Below, in pieces: positions 47,810 to 60,539 of a stretch of DNA of 64,000 nt (position 1 is the first letter of the stretch; the number at the start of each line of letters is the position of its first letter). The notes under the pieces were generated by a model, which was not told where the DNA came from, searched no databases, and saw nothing but the letters and a program-made list of their open reading frames with translations. The stretch comes from Saururus chinensis (lineage: Eukaryota > Streptophyta > Magnoliopsida > Piperales > Saururaceae): the NCBI GenBank assembly GCA_035235625.1, contig CP141145.1, positions 44,062,668 through 44,126,667 on the forward strand, in the 5' to 3' direction. Both the position numbers and the translations under genes were made by a program.

Positions 47810-48378
47810 ATGCTCCTCCGTGTGTGCGTGTTCGTCTTGTTTTCTGTTTTCTAATAGATGAAATTCACTGAAATAAAACGATCAACGAAATTGCATGCAT
47901 GCATGGATCAGAATGAAGATGACAATGGGAGATGCTAACGACCCAACGAAGAGAATCATGCAGGCAGAGCTGGTTGGTCTCTGTGCAAACCCGGCCCCAA
48001 CTGGGTTGGGAGTCGAGAGGGAGGAGAAGATCTGGGGGTCCAGAGGGGACAGGGTTGGAAGGAGGAGCTGAACTGGGAGAAGGAAGACCAAGTCAGCCAA
48101 ATCTCCTCCACTAAACTGGGGTTTTGAGAAAATTTTAGTTGCATGAAGGGCACCATGCTGGAGCAGTTACGTGGTGCTTTGTGCCCTTCATGCAACTAAA
48201 ATTTTTTTATATGAATGGTAGCTATTAATAAATTTTTTATTCTTGTTTGTCAAACATTAAATGAATTTTTTTTTTATGTAGTTGCAAACCATCAAGAATT
48301 CTGGAATGATTGCACAAATGGGATCCATCAACAAATTTTGAAATTCTTGTTGTCTAAGCATAAAAAAATTATTTGCTT
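47810..48378. other. Upstream region of the COBRA-like gene up to the Copia element
   Basis: Promoter and leader sequence of the minus-strand COBRA-like gene. Contains the 73-bp inverted repeat at 48131-48203. The open frames on both strands at 47882-48195 overlap each other and match no family. Confidence 0.5.
48131..48203. repeat. Perfect 23-bp inverted repeat with 27-bp spacer
   Basis: Arms 48131-48153 and 48181-48203 are exact reverse complements (inner part GCATGAAGGGCAC / GTGCCCTTCATGC). An extra CACCA/TGGTG pairing lies inside. It could be a tiny foldback transposon or a hairpin. No clear target duplication beyond A/T runs. Confidence 0.85.
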
Positions 48379-48799
48379 TATTAGAGTATCATTTAGTCTC
48401 TTAGTCTTTTTGTCTAAGTGTTTATTTTAGTTCTAACGTTATAGAGGGTAGTTAAGTTAATCTAATTAATTGTTATTTTCTTAATGAACATGGTTGTTCT
48501 TTCTTTGATTAAGAGGGTCGATCCCTTCATTATTGTAATATGAACATAGTTTACATATAATAAACTTTTTTTCTTGTTCTATGAATTTCCTAACATGGTA
48601 GCTGAGGCATTCTGAATTTGTTCTTTGGTGGGCTTTGCATCGGCATTGTTCCGCCACATTGTTCATTGCAATGTTCCGCCACATTGTTCAGCTTACTGTT
48701 CTGGGCCACTGTTCAGTGTACTGTTCCGGTGTTGTAGCAGTTTACTGTTCTGGCATAACTATTCACCGTTACGCCTCCCTTGCATTTGGTCTTTTCAAG

Positions 48800-51140
48800 T
48801 TTATGGTATTTTCGATCTCTCTTTGCCCACACACCTCAACAAAATGGGGTTTCTGAAAGGAAGCATCGTCACATCCTAGAGATTGCACATGCACTATTAC
48901 TTTAGGCTTTTGTTCCCTCTATCTTCTAGGGTGACGTTGTCCTCACTGCAACCTACTTGATCAACCGCATTCCGTGAACCTTGACTGCAGGCAAGTCTTC
49001 TTTTGAATGTTTATATAGTGTTAAACCTGATTATCAATCGCTGCTTGTTTTTGGTTGTGCTTGTTATGTATTGGTTTTTGCTATTGAACGCACAAAGTTG
49101 TCGGCACGCTCTCGATTATGTGTCTTTTTAGGTTATAGCATTGGTCAAAAATGATATCGATGTTATGATTCGACATACGATAAGTTATATATTTCTCGAC
49201 ATGTTATATGTTGAACGTCTATTTTATTATGCTATTCCTCATCTTGTTTTTACTGTTGATCGCTCTACTTTGATTTACATTGATTCTTTTCTTAAATCTC
49301 TTTCTTATGAGTGCAATAAGTCTATTGATGTGTCTACTCTTTTACCGACTCATCCACCCATTACTTGAATTTACCAACGTAACCTTAAGGGATCTGCAAC
49401 ACCCTCGTTGTCTCCTGCTTGAGACCATTCTGGTGCATCTCTACATGTTCCTAAACACAGACGCAGTCGCCGTTTAGCTGGGTTATCTCCCGTTCTACCT
49501 CCCCTTGCTGCCTCTGCTTTCAGATTCTACTACTGTTGCATCTCCTGGTGATCGGTATGGTTCTCCCTCTTCTCTCTACACTTCCGATTTTCTAAGTTTT
49601 CTTGTCAATCATTCATTCTCATCATGAGCCTTAGTCCTACAAAGAAGCTTCTGGTGATACTAACTAGCAGAGGACTATGCAAGACGAGTTATTTGTTTTA
49701 TACAAGACTGGCACCTAAGAGTTAGTCTCTCTTCGACTTGATAAGTAGTCCATTGGGTGTAAGTGGGTGTTTAAGATCAAAACCAAGTCTGATGGTTCTC
49801 TTGAGTGATACAAGGCAAGGTTAGTTACCAAAGGATTTGCTCAGGAATATAGGATTGATTATGAGGAGACATTTGCTCCTGTTGCTAAAATGACTTCTTT
49901 TCACACCCTTATATTTGTTGTCTCAATCTATCAGTGACCACTCTATTAAGTGGATGTTAAGAATACTTTTCTCAATGGTGATTTATATGAAGTACATATG
50001 AAGCCTCCTCCCGGTCTTCCGCATAAGCCATGACAAGTTTGCACCTTCGTCGTGCTTTGTATGGTCTTAAGCAAGCCCCACGTGCTTGGTTTGAGAAATT
50101 CAATGCAACATTGCTTTGGTTGGGTTTCATTGTCAGTGCTCATGATTCAGCTTATTTTCCAGAGACACTCCATCTGTATTATAGTCCTTTTATATGTTGA
50201 TATGATTATTACTAGCATTGATGTTGTATGTATCTCTTCTTTCAAACACCAATTGATGGAGTTTTTAGAGATGAAGGATCTTGTTTTTTTAGGTATTTTT
50301 TGGGAATTAAGGTTGCTACTCTTCTCAATGATATTTTCTTTCCCAGTCCAAATATGCCACTAATATTATTACATGCTCAGGCTTATTTGATTCTCTTCCA
50401 GTAGCTACTCCTATGACATTAAATTTGAAGTTGGACCTTTTAGATGGCACTCCACTTGATGATCTTACTCAATATCGGGAGGTTGTTGGTTCCTTGGTAT
50501 ACCTTATTGTCACTCGTCTTGATTTTTAACATGCTCTACATATTGTCAATGAATTTTCCTTGGCTCCTCAGTCTACCCATTGGGCTGTTGTTCTTTGTAT
50601 ACTTTGTTATGTACGAAGCACTTTGCATTACAATGTCCTTTCATCCTCGTCTGATCTTGTTCTTCGAGCCTACACGGATGTTGATTGGGTTGGCAATATT
50701 GACCGCAAGTCTACTACTAGTTACTGCATATTCTTGGGTGATTCTCTTATCTCTTGGAAGAGCATGAAGTAGGATGTTGTTGCTAGATCTACTGCTCTAT
50801 TGCTGAGGTCGAGTATAGGGCTATGGCTGGCACGGCCATTGAGATTGTTTGGTTTCATTGGGTGTTGTCTGATATGGGTGTTTTTATTGTTGCTCCCTCC
50901 CCTATGTTTTGTGATAACTGGAGTGCTTTTTAGATTGCTCACAATTCTGTGTTCTACCAATGTACAAAACATATAGAAATTGATTGTCACTTTGTCTGTC
51001 ATCATCTACGTGTTGGAACACTGTCCCTTCCATATGTTCAATCCTCCCTCTAATTGGCCGACATCTTAACCAAGTCTCATACAACCCTTCCATGTGTTCA
51101 GTTCTCCCTCTAATTGGCCGACATCTTAACCAAGTCTCAT
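48800..51140 (+). pseudogene. Copia polyprotein remnant: integrase end, RT and RNase H
   Basis: In broken frames: TYLINRIP, FGCACYVLVFAIERTKLSAR (integrase end); [69 protein letters not shown] (RT start); VLLYVDMIITSIDV (RT active site, YVDM in place of YVDD); DWVGNIDRKSTTSYCIFLGD with SLISWKS (RNase H). Many stops. The LADILTKSHT end is present twice. Confidence 0.88.
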
Positions 51141-51145
51141 ACAAT
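51021..51145 (+). repeat. Direct duplication of about 61 bp at the end of Copia RNase H
   Basis: CCCTTCCATRTGTTCARTYC plus CTCCCTCTAATTGGCCGACA and the following sequence occur twice in a row, duplicating the codons for LADILTKSHT. It arose inside the dead element or shortly before its death. Confidence 0.85.
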
Positions 51146-51450
51146 GGTACACTTTCAATTTTTGTTGAGCAAACTCTATGTTACCCACATCCAGAGTTTG
51201 AGGGGGAATATTAGAGTATCATTTAGTCTTTTCGTCTAAGTGTTTATTTTAATTCTGACATTGTAGAGGGTAGTTAAGTCATTCTAGTTAATTATTATTT
51301 TCTTATTGATTAATTATTCTTTAAGTGAAGGGTAATTAGGGCCTTTACTGTGATTAGTGTTAGGGTTGTTCCTTCTTTGATTAAGAGGGTCAATCCCTTC
51401 ATCATTGTAATATGAACATGGTTTCTTCTTGTTCTCTAAATTTCCTAACA

Positions 51451-52265
51451 TGCTTTATATGCAAGTTATCAAGAACTTTGTAATAAGTGGCTTTGCTGAG
51501 TGACTACTTCCATAAAACTTCTTGTTGCAGGTTAAACTTGAGAAGTTGAATTTGCTTTGTGAACGGATTATTATGAGAAAACAAGACTCTTTTTATTTAG
51601 ATTTGTTTTTTTTTAATTCTTTCCTCTTGTTTAGCATTGTTCCCGATTGCTCCAACCAGTGATTCAATGAACTCATGCCTCCTCCCTGCCAGAGTCCAGA
51701 CAGATGAGTCCAGCTGCTAAGGATCACCTCTCCCACCGGCTGGGCCAACTCTTCAGTCATCAACATTGTCGCACTCTGTTCGCCTATGCTCACCGCTGCC
51801 GTAGTCCGGCTTTAGAAGCCTCAGCTAGCTGGTCCTGCTGCCCCGTGTTTGAGAAATTCAGTGCTATGAGCAGTGTGTAAGCGTGCTGGGACAATATATA
51901 ATGAAGTATTCGATTTCGTTCTCTCTTTTCTTTCATTGTATACTTGCCTTAGCCAAAGTCTCTGTAAACTAATTAATGTAAGAAACCAAATCTAAATAAA
52001 AAGGGTCTTGTTTTTTCAGTTTGACTGTTCTGGCTTAAATAAAAACTTGGCTGTGGCTCAATTCGTACGTGAAGTAACATTTTTTTTTTAATCTTTCCAC
52101 AAATTTTGAGTTGATTCATACTATTTTTCACCAGATTGTATACATGTTTCAAGCAGTGTTTTGGACTTAGGAAGCTGGGTGTTGTTTACTTAGCGGTCAT
52201 AATTAAGTTGTAAATTTCTGTCAGCATAAGATCATTCTTGAGAACTTAGGCATTCTGCTGTGGCT
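51451..52265 (+). other. Region between the Copia element and the PIG-W gene
   Basis: Presumed PIG-W promoter and leader. GTTGCAG followed by GTTAAACTTGAGAAGTTGAA at about 51525-51555 looks like an acceptor plus a short exon, but I could not connect it to a gene. Confidence 0.4.
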
Positions 52266-55200
52266 ATGGATCCTAGACCGAAGACTTTGAATCCCAACAA
52301 GCAGCTCAAAGAAGAGTAAGCTTCCTTGGACCTTAGAGATAAAGAACATCAGTGAAGTACTCTCATTGGGTTTGTTTCTCTTGTTCTTCTGCTCGGATTC
52401 GTCAGCAACTTGACAGGTTCTTCCATGCTTGAAATCGTTGCTCTGTCCACAATTGTTCCTGTAGTTTTTTAGCAGAGTATATGTTGTTGTCTTATATTTG
52501 ATAGGAAGATTTCGGTTCGAAACTTTTCAAGCTTTAAGACAGTTTATATGGTTTCTTCTGTGGTTTGGGTTTATTCAGATTCTGATGGTTCTTTGGCACT
52601 GGAGCAGCTCCAGCAACTTAAATGGTACTTGCTTTGTTTCTTATCTAATATGCAGACAACTTTGCTTTTTCCTAGTCTTTGCACTCAATATCTACAAAAG
52701 AGTTGAAATATAAATATGTTATTGTTACACGAAAAAGTACATGAGCTTTGAATTCAGACTCTCATAGTCAATTGAACTTCTTGGCAGTAATTTTGTGCTT
52801 GTGCATTTCAAGATATGGATGTTGACATAGTTTCTTTTGTTTCATGTTTGTCTCTCAAAAGAGATACTTACACTGTAAAATTATTGAGTAAATCAATCGA
52901 AATTAAACATGAGGCATAATTTGGAATCTTCACTGTAAAAATTTTACATGAAAAGTTTGTTAGTGCATCCTGCTTCAAATATGAAGACTTGATTTATGTA
53001 CAGCTAACAGTCATTATAGTGCACTCTGCTCCACATCAAACCTACATAATATAATTATGGCTTATATTATCTAGTGATTTAACTTGTTCGCTTGTAATTA
53101 TATTTTCTTTCATTTTTTTTTGCTAGGTAAAAAATACCTCTTAAAAAAATCCTTTTACATTTTGGGATGACTCATCTTGTGAAGCATCTCAGAATTAAAA
53201 TTTTCTGAGTGAGATTAGTGCTACAAGATTTTACAATATTTTATGGACAAAGATTAGTAAGCCTAAAGGCATGGTGGTAAACCTTGAAAGTAATTGTATT
53301 ATGACGACCTTTCTGAACCAAAAACTTTCTGAAACATGTCATGCTAATGTCATTCATTTGATATTTTCTTTATCATTTGCATTATATTCTGCAGATATCT
53401 CATGCAAAAAGAGTGATGATGCAATGATTGCTGATTCAATTTGGAGAAGTTTCTTGGTCCCCCTGGCTATGGATTTCCTTCTTGTCATCGTACCAATGCT
53501 TTCAGTTTTCACAGTAAGCCTTACTATTGCTTTTCTTACATAAATCAATCTTATCGTTGCGTTTAAGTCATCTATGTAGGCTTCGTATTTGTCTCTTGCA
53601 GTGGTATAATTCTCGCTTGATAATCATTTTTTTCGGTAAGATCCTTTCAGATTGGACCTACCTACTTTCTGTGTGCCTCATATTGTTGCTGATCATTAGT
53701 ATCCTAGTGAAAAGGTGCAGTAACCAAACAACTCGATTTATTCCATTGTAGCCATGATTTGAATTTGGAGCTTTAAGTAAGGAATAATTGGCCAAATGGA
53801 CAAGGTGATAATATTCTTTAATCTTTTATATTAGGTTCTTGTCTCCTGCTTCTCCTTATCCAAAAGAAGAAATTTCGCCCTTAGCTTATGCTAGATCAAG
53901 TATATCATCATATCGTGTGTCAATGGTAGGCCATCCTATATGTGGTTTTATTTAAGAAACTTTGCTTTATTATCATCTTCATGACAAAGACTGTTTCTTG
54001 TTATGTAGATGGTTGTACATGCTTGTGCATTCTTGCTGTTGATTTCAATATATATCCCAGACGTCATGCAAAAACTGAGACCTACGGTGTAGGACTGGTA
54101 AGTAAATGAAATATGCACTTGGGCCTTCCCATTTTTAATATGCCTTCATCTGGGAACATGTTTTATGTATCTTATTCATAATGAGTTCTAACTTGGTTGT
54201 TTTATAGTATATAATATATTGCAAAAAAAATGATAAAGATGTGACTCTAACAGTGACGAATAAAATTGTAGTAAAAGATATAGGAAACTGTAACACCTTT
54301 TTAGTTTGTTGACATTATACTATCAAGACAATGGCTAGTTGAAAATAAGCTAAGAATCAATCAGATCTAGTTTTTTTTGTTAGAGTTGAATTTTGTTCTG
54401 ATCAATTCTATTAGTGTTGTCTATTTTTTTTTTACATTTTTTTAAAAGAAAGGCTTTCTAATTTATTCTTAGAAATATAATTAATGAAAGTTGCTTTATT
54501 GCTGCACAGATGGATCTTGGTGTAGGATCATTTGTTGTAGCAAATGCATTAGTTTCGAAACAGGCCCGTCATGTCACTTCAGTGTGAGTAATAGTTGAGT
54601 ATGGTCTTAGAATTGAGCAGCTTATCAGGATTAATTTTTGCAAGAGCATTAATATCCTATATAATACCTGGTTTGTCTTTAGAAATGTTGCTACTATATG
54701 CAATTGCCTTACCACCTTCGAATAATAAATAAGAGAATGTCAATCTATTGGCTTTGCATCTAAAAGTCTTTTTTGTCTGGAAGTGGAAAGCTGTAATCCG
54801 GTCCATAAGTCCATTATTACTGCTTGGATTTGGTCGGCTTATTTTCACTTCTGAGCTTGACTATCAGGTGCATATATGTTTCCTAGTAGCTTTGCCTGGA
54901 TAATTTTCTTTTAGTTAATCTACTTGGCTATTTTTTGTGAAATCGCGAGTTCACAAGGGGTAAAGTGCGGCAGCTTAGTGGTACGGATGGTGGAATAGTA
55001 GTAACGAAGGGGGAAAAAGTATGGAGTAGGGTTTAGAAACAAGGGAAAGAGAATGCTATTATAAACTATGCTATTACTTCTCCATTAATCTCAAAGCTGA
55101 ATGAATTAGGGCAAACCCTGTACACTTAGAGATCTTAGATAGGCCTGCAAACGTGACCCTAAAGCCCATTCACAATAATAAAAGAGATAACTCCTAAATA

Positions 55201-57379
55201 ATGCCAAAATAACCACTATTTCCCGAATTAAGCCAGGTTGGCCTCAGTGGTGGACCCGACCCCTCTAGGGCAGGTCACAACATTCCACTATCATATAGTG
55301 TTCTTTATATAGATTTATCTCTAGACTCTGAACCGATTGAAGCCTACAGTCAGCTCCCACCTGTTACATAAATTTTTTGTGTCAAAATGGTTGTGCTAAT
55401 GGTGAATGGAATTTATATGTCTTCTGGTATGAGGAATTTGAAAGGGCAGAGTAGGGTCAATATAATTGTTCTCTGGTTGGTGTTTAAACCTTATTCTTGT
55501 GTTTTTGTAGCTTCATGTGGGTGAATATGGAGTGCATTGGAACTTCTTCTTTATGCTTGTTGCTGTGTCTGTTTTGACATCTATTTTTAGTATCCACTCT
55601 GACAATTGTGCCGTGTTTGGCTCAATAATACTTATAGGTAGGCAAACTTCTAATCATATTTTCTTTTGCAGTTAATTTTGTATGCAAGTGTAGTAATGGT
55701 ATTGTTTCAATTTTTCCCTCTCATTTTAGTCTATCAGATATGCTTAAGTAGTGGACTGAATGAGTATCTCCTCTCAAATCAAAGAAGCAACAATGTTTTC
55801 AGCCAAAACAAGGAGGGTCTTTTCAGTATATGTGGTTAGTAATGGATTTCTTTGATAATGCTTTGCAGATGCTCATTCTCATGTATTCATAACGCCATAT
55901 GACTGTGCCTTCTTGTTTGTGGAATTTTTTTTTCTTGTACTGTGTTTTTGTCCATCATAAAAGCTAACGAGTGTTGAACTTATCAGGATACTGGGGAATG
56001 TACCTTATTAGCGTCCTATTAGGACACTGCTTATTTTTTAACCACATAGAGGCCAACCAAATAAGAAGTGTTCTGTGGACAAGAATTAGAGTCTGGTTTC
56101 TGACTATTACACTGTGGTGAGCTTTACCTCTGTCCTTGCATGTTTGTCACTTTGTCTTTGCTTTTTGTATAGAAGGGGGAGTGTTTCATGAATTGGTTAC
56201 AACTTTAATTAGAAGATTTAACTTAAATGTTTTGATATGTTTGGAGTCTTGGAATTTGTTCATGCAGGTTGTTGACAATAATTTTTGACAAATTTGTTGA
56301 AAGAGTATCCAGGAGAATGGTAATTTTTTCTTGAGCTCTTTGATCATTATGGCTTTCTACTATGACTGTAAACATCACTTTTACTTGAGAGAACAGAATA
56401 ATATGCAAATATCAAAAGAAAAAAGAGAGTAGAATAGTATGCAGCTTTTTAAAGAAGGAATTGACTTTTTTATTCTCCTATGATTGACTGCTACTAAAAA
56501 ATTTATGGTGCAGTGCAATGTGGCGTATGTGACTTTAGTATTAGCACAAAACTTTCAGGTAAAACACAAGGCTTTTTATTTTGAGTAGACAGAAATATTA
56601 ATTATTTTTATTTCTGTTAAAAATGTCTCTCTTTTTTTTTAAGTTTCTAGCTGTTGAGTTGTATGAGCGTTTTTTTATTATGCAACTTACTTTATATGTA
56701 GTCAGTAGAGTATATTCAATGCTTATCTTGGAAACTACTCAGATGGAGTGAAGTTTTTTTTGTTCCTTTATGGAAAAGAATTCTCAAGTATGTTCAATGC
56801 TTCTCTTGGAAACTACTCAGATGAAGTCAAGTGTTTTTGTTTCTTTATGGAAAAGAATTCTCAAGAAAACTAAGTTCTTATGGTAGGCACTGCTGAATCA
56901 GCTCAAACTGAGTTGGTTTGATCTGTAGCATGATAAGAGAAGGTGTACATCTAATATACAAGAAACCATTCTTAATAACCATTTTTTGTGGTCACATGAT
57001 CTGAATTGCATTGTTCATTCTCGACTAAATTTCAAATTTTGCAGGTGTTAGCGATTCTCATGCTTTCCGATTTTCTTCCTGGACGCAGCACATCGGTTCT
57101 TGAACAAGCAGTTAATCACAATTTACTGGGTTTGTTTATCCTGGTGAGCTGGAAGTCCTGCTCTATCTTCTTATTGGTCTAGGTTACAATGAAAAATGAA
57201 TCTCAATTTGCTGTTTGTCAATGCAGGCTAATGTACTTACAGGAGTAGTAAATTTGTATGTCGACACCCTTTCTGCCTCACTGCTAACATCATTTACTAT
57301 TTTGGTGGGGTATGCGTCCTTTTTGTCTGCTTTTGCTGTGATTGCTATGTCAGCTGGGATCAAGCTAAAATTTTGGTGA
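52266..57379 (+). CDS. PIGW: PIG-W/GWT1 GPI inositol acyltransferase, with two apparent lesions
   Basis: ER multi-membrane enzyme that acylates the inositol of glucosaminyl-PI in GPI-anchor synthesis. Sixteen exons: 52266-52315, 52406-52460, 52579-52624, 53395-53513, 53641-53714, 53835-53925, 54009-54097, 54510-54581, 54784-54867, 55511-55637, 55730-55834, 55987-56116, 56268-56319, 56514-56558, 57045-57143, 57227-57379. Recognised by [84 protein letters not shown] and the C-terminus GIKLKFW. Oddities: (1) exon 2 lost the conserved FVS because the expected acceptor reads GG (52395-52396) and the next AG is 9 bp on; (2) exon 7 is 89 nt, one short, putting [20 protein letters not shown] out of frame. 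An acceptor at 53988-53989 would restore the frame. Function therefore uncertain. Confidence 0.85.
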
Positions 57380-58689
57380 AGATGGAATCGCCACATCATC
57401 AAGCATTAAAGAAGTTATACCAAAAAAAAAACATTAAAGCAATTGCCTTTGCATATTATAGTGTCTTTGTATATTAGATGATTGGGCATCTGATACTTTA
57501 AACGATCTTTGTCATTTTAACCGTAAATGAAAAAGAATGAGCTGTTGAGCAGTTGAAGACATGATCATGACGTTACATTGACCATTGTTACGGGAGTAGT
57601 GTCTGCCTGGAAGCTTGGTTGGCTTGATTCTCCTGGTTCTTTTGAGGCTTTATATTTGGTGACTAATCCTTATGAAATGTTCTCATGGATGTGATGTTTT
57701 TGGTGCCTGTGGTTGCGAATTCCTTGTTTTTTTCTTTCCTGTTTTTTGGGTGAAAGAACACTTTCCTGGGATGGTTGGCTATCTCTATATATAGTCACTT
57801 CGAATGGCATGTATGAGATGTTAAGTTCTCAACGTAATAGTTATTCTTTTTTTTTTGTTGGTTATTGTATTTTAACATGTTTATAACTTACCAAAGAGTA
57901 GAGGATGAGTGGACCCTCTTTAGAAAGTTCCTCTCTTTCAAGGATCAATTGATCGCTAAGCCTCTGCTTTGCTGTTTATCATACATGGACAAGGATCTGC
58001 GCTCCTAGTTTGCTATATAGGTGATGGTGTTTTTCTTCTGGGTTCAAACTGTAAGGATCTGTTTATTAACGTACAAGAGACAGCCTCTTGAAGAGGCATG
58101 TATACAGTTCTCCTGTTTTTTCCTTGAGCAAAAAATAGGGGAATTACAGTCTAGCAGGGCTGCTTGATTGAGGATAAGGCAAAACAGTTATCATGGCCTT
58201 TAACAGCGTTCGACTACATGGTAATAGGCTAGCCCTATTACCTCTTGCGTCCGACAAATAAACCTGCATTATGAAGCTAATACAATCTATTTTAAAATCA
58301 CCACCGAAACAAACTTAAAGTAATTTTTCTGCTTTATGAAGCTAATTCAATGGGAGTGAAAGAGAATGGTGTTCCGTGAGATCACCAAAATTTTACACAC
58401 CCCTAGTAAATTCTACAAATCCTAGTTCTTTTCATGTTTTGGCTAAGCAATCGGGAAAATTACCTGCATGTTCCCAGTTCTTTGCAGCTTCTTTCGTTTC
58501 TCTATTTCAGGTCTGTGTCAATTATTTATATTATCATTTTTATGAGAAAAGGCCTTCAAAAGGCTCAGAAACAGTGGACTACATCCCTACAAATAATGTG
58601 ACTCGGAAATAAGGGGCTGCAATGCAATCCCTCCAACTCGAAGATCTCTGCAAAACCCGAAGCGCGGCTCACTTGGCTTGCAAAGGTTA
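57380..58689. other. PIG-W 3' flank and spacer
   Basis: 3' UTR and intergenic DNA. No recognised gene, RNA or transposon. The open frame at 58376-58612 has no recognisable domain. Confidence 0.5.
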
Positions 58690-59150
58690 TCTCTGCCCGT
58701 GAAATCCCTGACAACCCCACCTGCGCCTGCTCCTTTGGATCTTATGCACCATCAAAATTCAGTTTGCATCTCCCCTCAAGAGGTGGACGCCAACACGTCC
58801 TGGAATTGGGAATAAAACAAGCCGGATTGTGAGCTTTACATCTCAATGAAATTTAAATAATTAATTGCTCCTTCCCAAGTCCTTTTTGCATTGACCTGCT
58901 TCCCTTCCATAATGAACAAAATGCTACTTCTCCATACAGACCAGGGCCCCACTATGAAGACTGCGACCAACTTCCGGTACCCCCTCTTAAGCACAACATA
59001 AAAAAGGTCCATACCAAACTGACCCTCTCCAAATATAGGTATTTTCTCTTCCAAAAAATCCACAACTTTTGAGCATTTTCACATTCCCATAAGCATAAGT
59101 AGTAGGTTCCGCAAATCTCACAACTCATGAGGAACAACCATCATTTTTTA
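58690..59150 (-). pseudogene. LINE-type retrotransposon fragment (zinc-binding RT tail and RNase H-like start)
   Basis: Minus-strand pieces: SCEICGTYYLCLWECENAQK (zf-RVT region) with LWIFWKRK; FIVGPWSVWRSSILFIMEGK and QVNAKRTWEGAINYLNF, which resemble the spacer after the RT of plant LINEs; and, after stops, GAGAGGVVRDFTGR, typical of the RNase H-like domain start. The frames are broken and the rest of the LINE is absent. Confidence 0.7.
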
Positions 59151-60539
59151 AAAAAAAAAGATCTTTCTTCGAGGTAGCAAGATCATAAACTCCCATGTCT
59201 TTATTAGATGGGAAATGTTTTTAATGTTCCACTCTGACAGTGAGCCCAATGTAAGAAACTCATAATCCTTTTATCTATGAGATCGATAGGAAGTTCATGT
59301 AGTAGCATGTGTGCCGTCGATCTCAAATATTAAAGGCTCGCATGCATTCCTTATGCTAATCAAAACTTGCTAAGTACTTTTATCCTTAAACGCACTTCTA
59401 GAATTAGCAACCCACATTAATTTATCCTCATGATTTAAATTATTAACCGGCATATCCAAAATAATTTTGGCATCCATTGGAAGGAAAATCTCATTCACCA
59501 AAATATTGATGTTTGGTAGAGGGTAGTATTGGGAGTTTGGCCATGCCCAATTAGTTCAGACATTCATGTTATGATGAGGTCCTTTATCGTAGCCACACAT
59601 TAAATTCAAGGATTTTGCATATTATTAAAAAAATGAATTTCTCTTCATGTAGATCCTCGTATCTTATTTGTAATAAACATAGGTCCTAGATCTTATTATT
59701 AATAAACATAGTTAGTGTTTAGATGTTAAAAAAACAAACTTTTCTTCCTCTAGAACCTCATGAATTTTATTAGTAAGTACAATTTATACATTCTCTGCTT
59801 AGCTTTGCAAAATTTTTGCATCAATCACTTGTATTTTTGTCAAATATTACAAATTATTTACGCGTGAACCAAAATACCTCTTTCTTATACTTCTTCCTCT
59901 CTTATTCTTCTTTCTTTTCCCCTTCCTCTCCCATTCTCAACACCCAAAAGTTGAGTTTTTCCTGCCTTGCCCAAACATATCTCCTTGATTTGCCACTTTT
60001 TTTGAATAATTTCTCATAGATTCAATGGTTTGCTCTTCCTTCTCTATTGAAGTAGCCTTTATGAATAGAATAAAATGGAGAGGTCTATAGGAGTCCTCAA
60101 GGTTTAGCCTTTCTTCCATTAAAGGTAGTAGCAGAAGTAGGACCACATATTTGAGCTTTGATGGGGGGGGACTCCACCTCTGGCAATTTAAGATGGATGC
60201 TTCCAACACCTCTATTGGTGGTACTCTTCCCTGCTTCCGAGGCTTATCTTCTGATCCTTCCTTTTCCCCTCCCTCATTGTCCTCTTCCTCCCCCACCTCA
60301 TCCCCTTCCTCTGCCTTAGACTTGGCTTGACGCTCCCTCCGCAACTCCTCTGCCACTGCCACATGGGAGAGCCATGTCCTCTACTCCGAAACTCCCTCCT
60401 GATGCGGTGGCCTTGCTATCCTTGTCACTGGTGCCATCGAGTTCGTGGATATGCATGTCGTCACCTTCGTCGCATAAATAGGGTTCTTAGCCTTGACTAC
60501 TTAAAAGAGTAATTCAACATCATTGCTATAATTTAGGGT
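59151..60539. other. Spacer with a partial MITE relative and an unassigned Glu/Lys-rich frame
   Basis: 59303-59357 matches the right arm of the 38587 MITE (AGCATGTGTGCC, CATGCATTCCTTATGCT). The minus frame 59937-60362 (141 codons, SKAEEGDEVGEEEDNEGGEK) is low-complexity and unrecognised; it is not called a gene. Confidence 0.45.

Larger units (their letters stand above)
48379..51450 (+). mobile_element. Degraded Copia retrotransposon with both LTRs and 5-bp TSD
   Basis: 5' LTR 48379-48595 and 3' LTR 51209-51450 both start TATTAGAGTATCATTTAGTC and end TTTCCTAACA. TSD TGCTT at 48374-48378 and 51451-51455. TGGTAGCTGAGGC directly after the 5' LTR resembles the tRNA-iMet primer site; a purine tract GAGGGGGAA directly precedes the 3' LTR. 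The LTRs differ by a 25-30 bp segment and many substitutions. The interior is only 2.6 kb: gag, protease and most of integrase are missing. Confidence 0.92.

Noticed and set aside
51525-51600. Possible taxilin-like exon (VKLEKLNLLCER)
   Set aside because: The match is a short, leucine-rich coiled-coil-like string with a stop soon after and no neighbouring exons.
59937-60362. Glu-rich 141-codon frame as a gene
   Set aside because: Low-complexity sequence, no domain, no splice partners, in a transposon-rich spacer.
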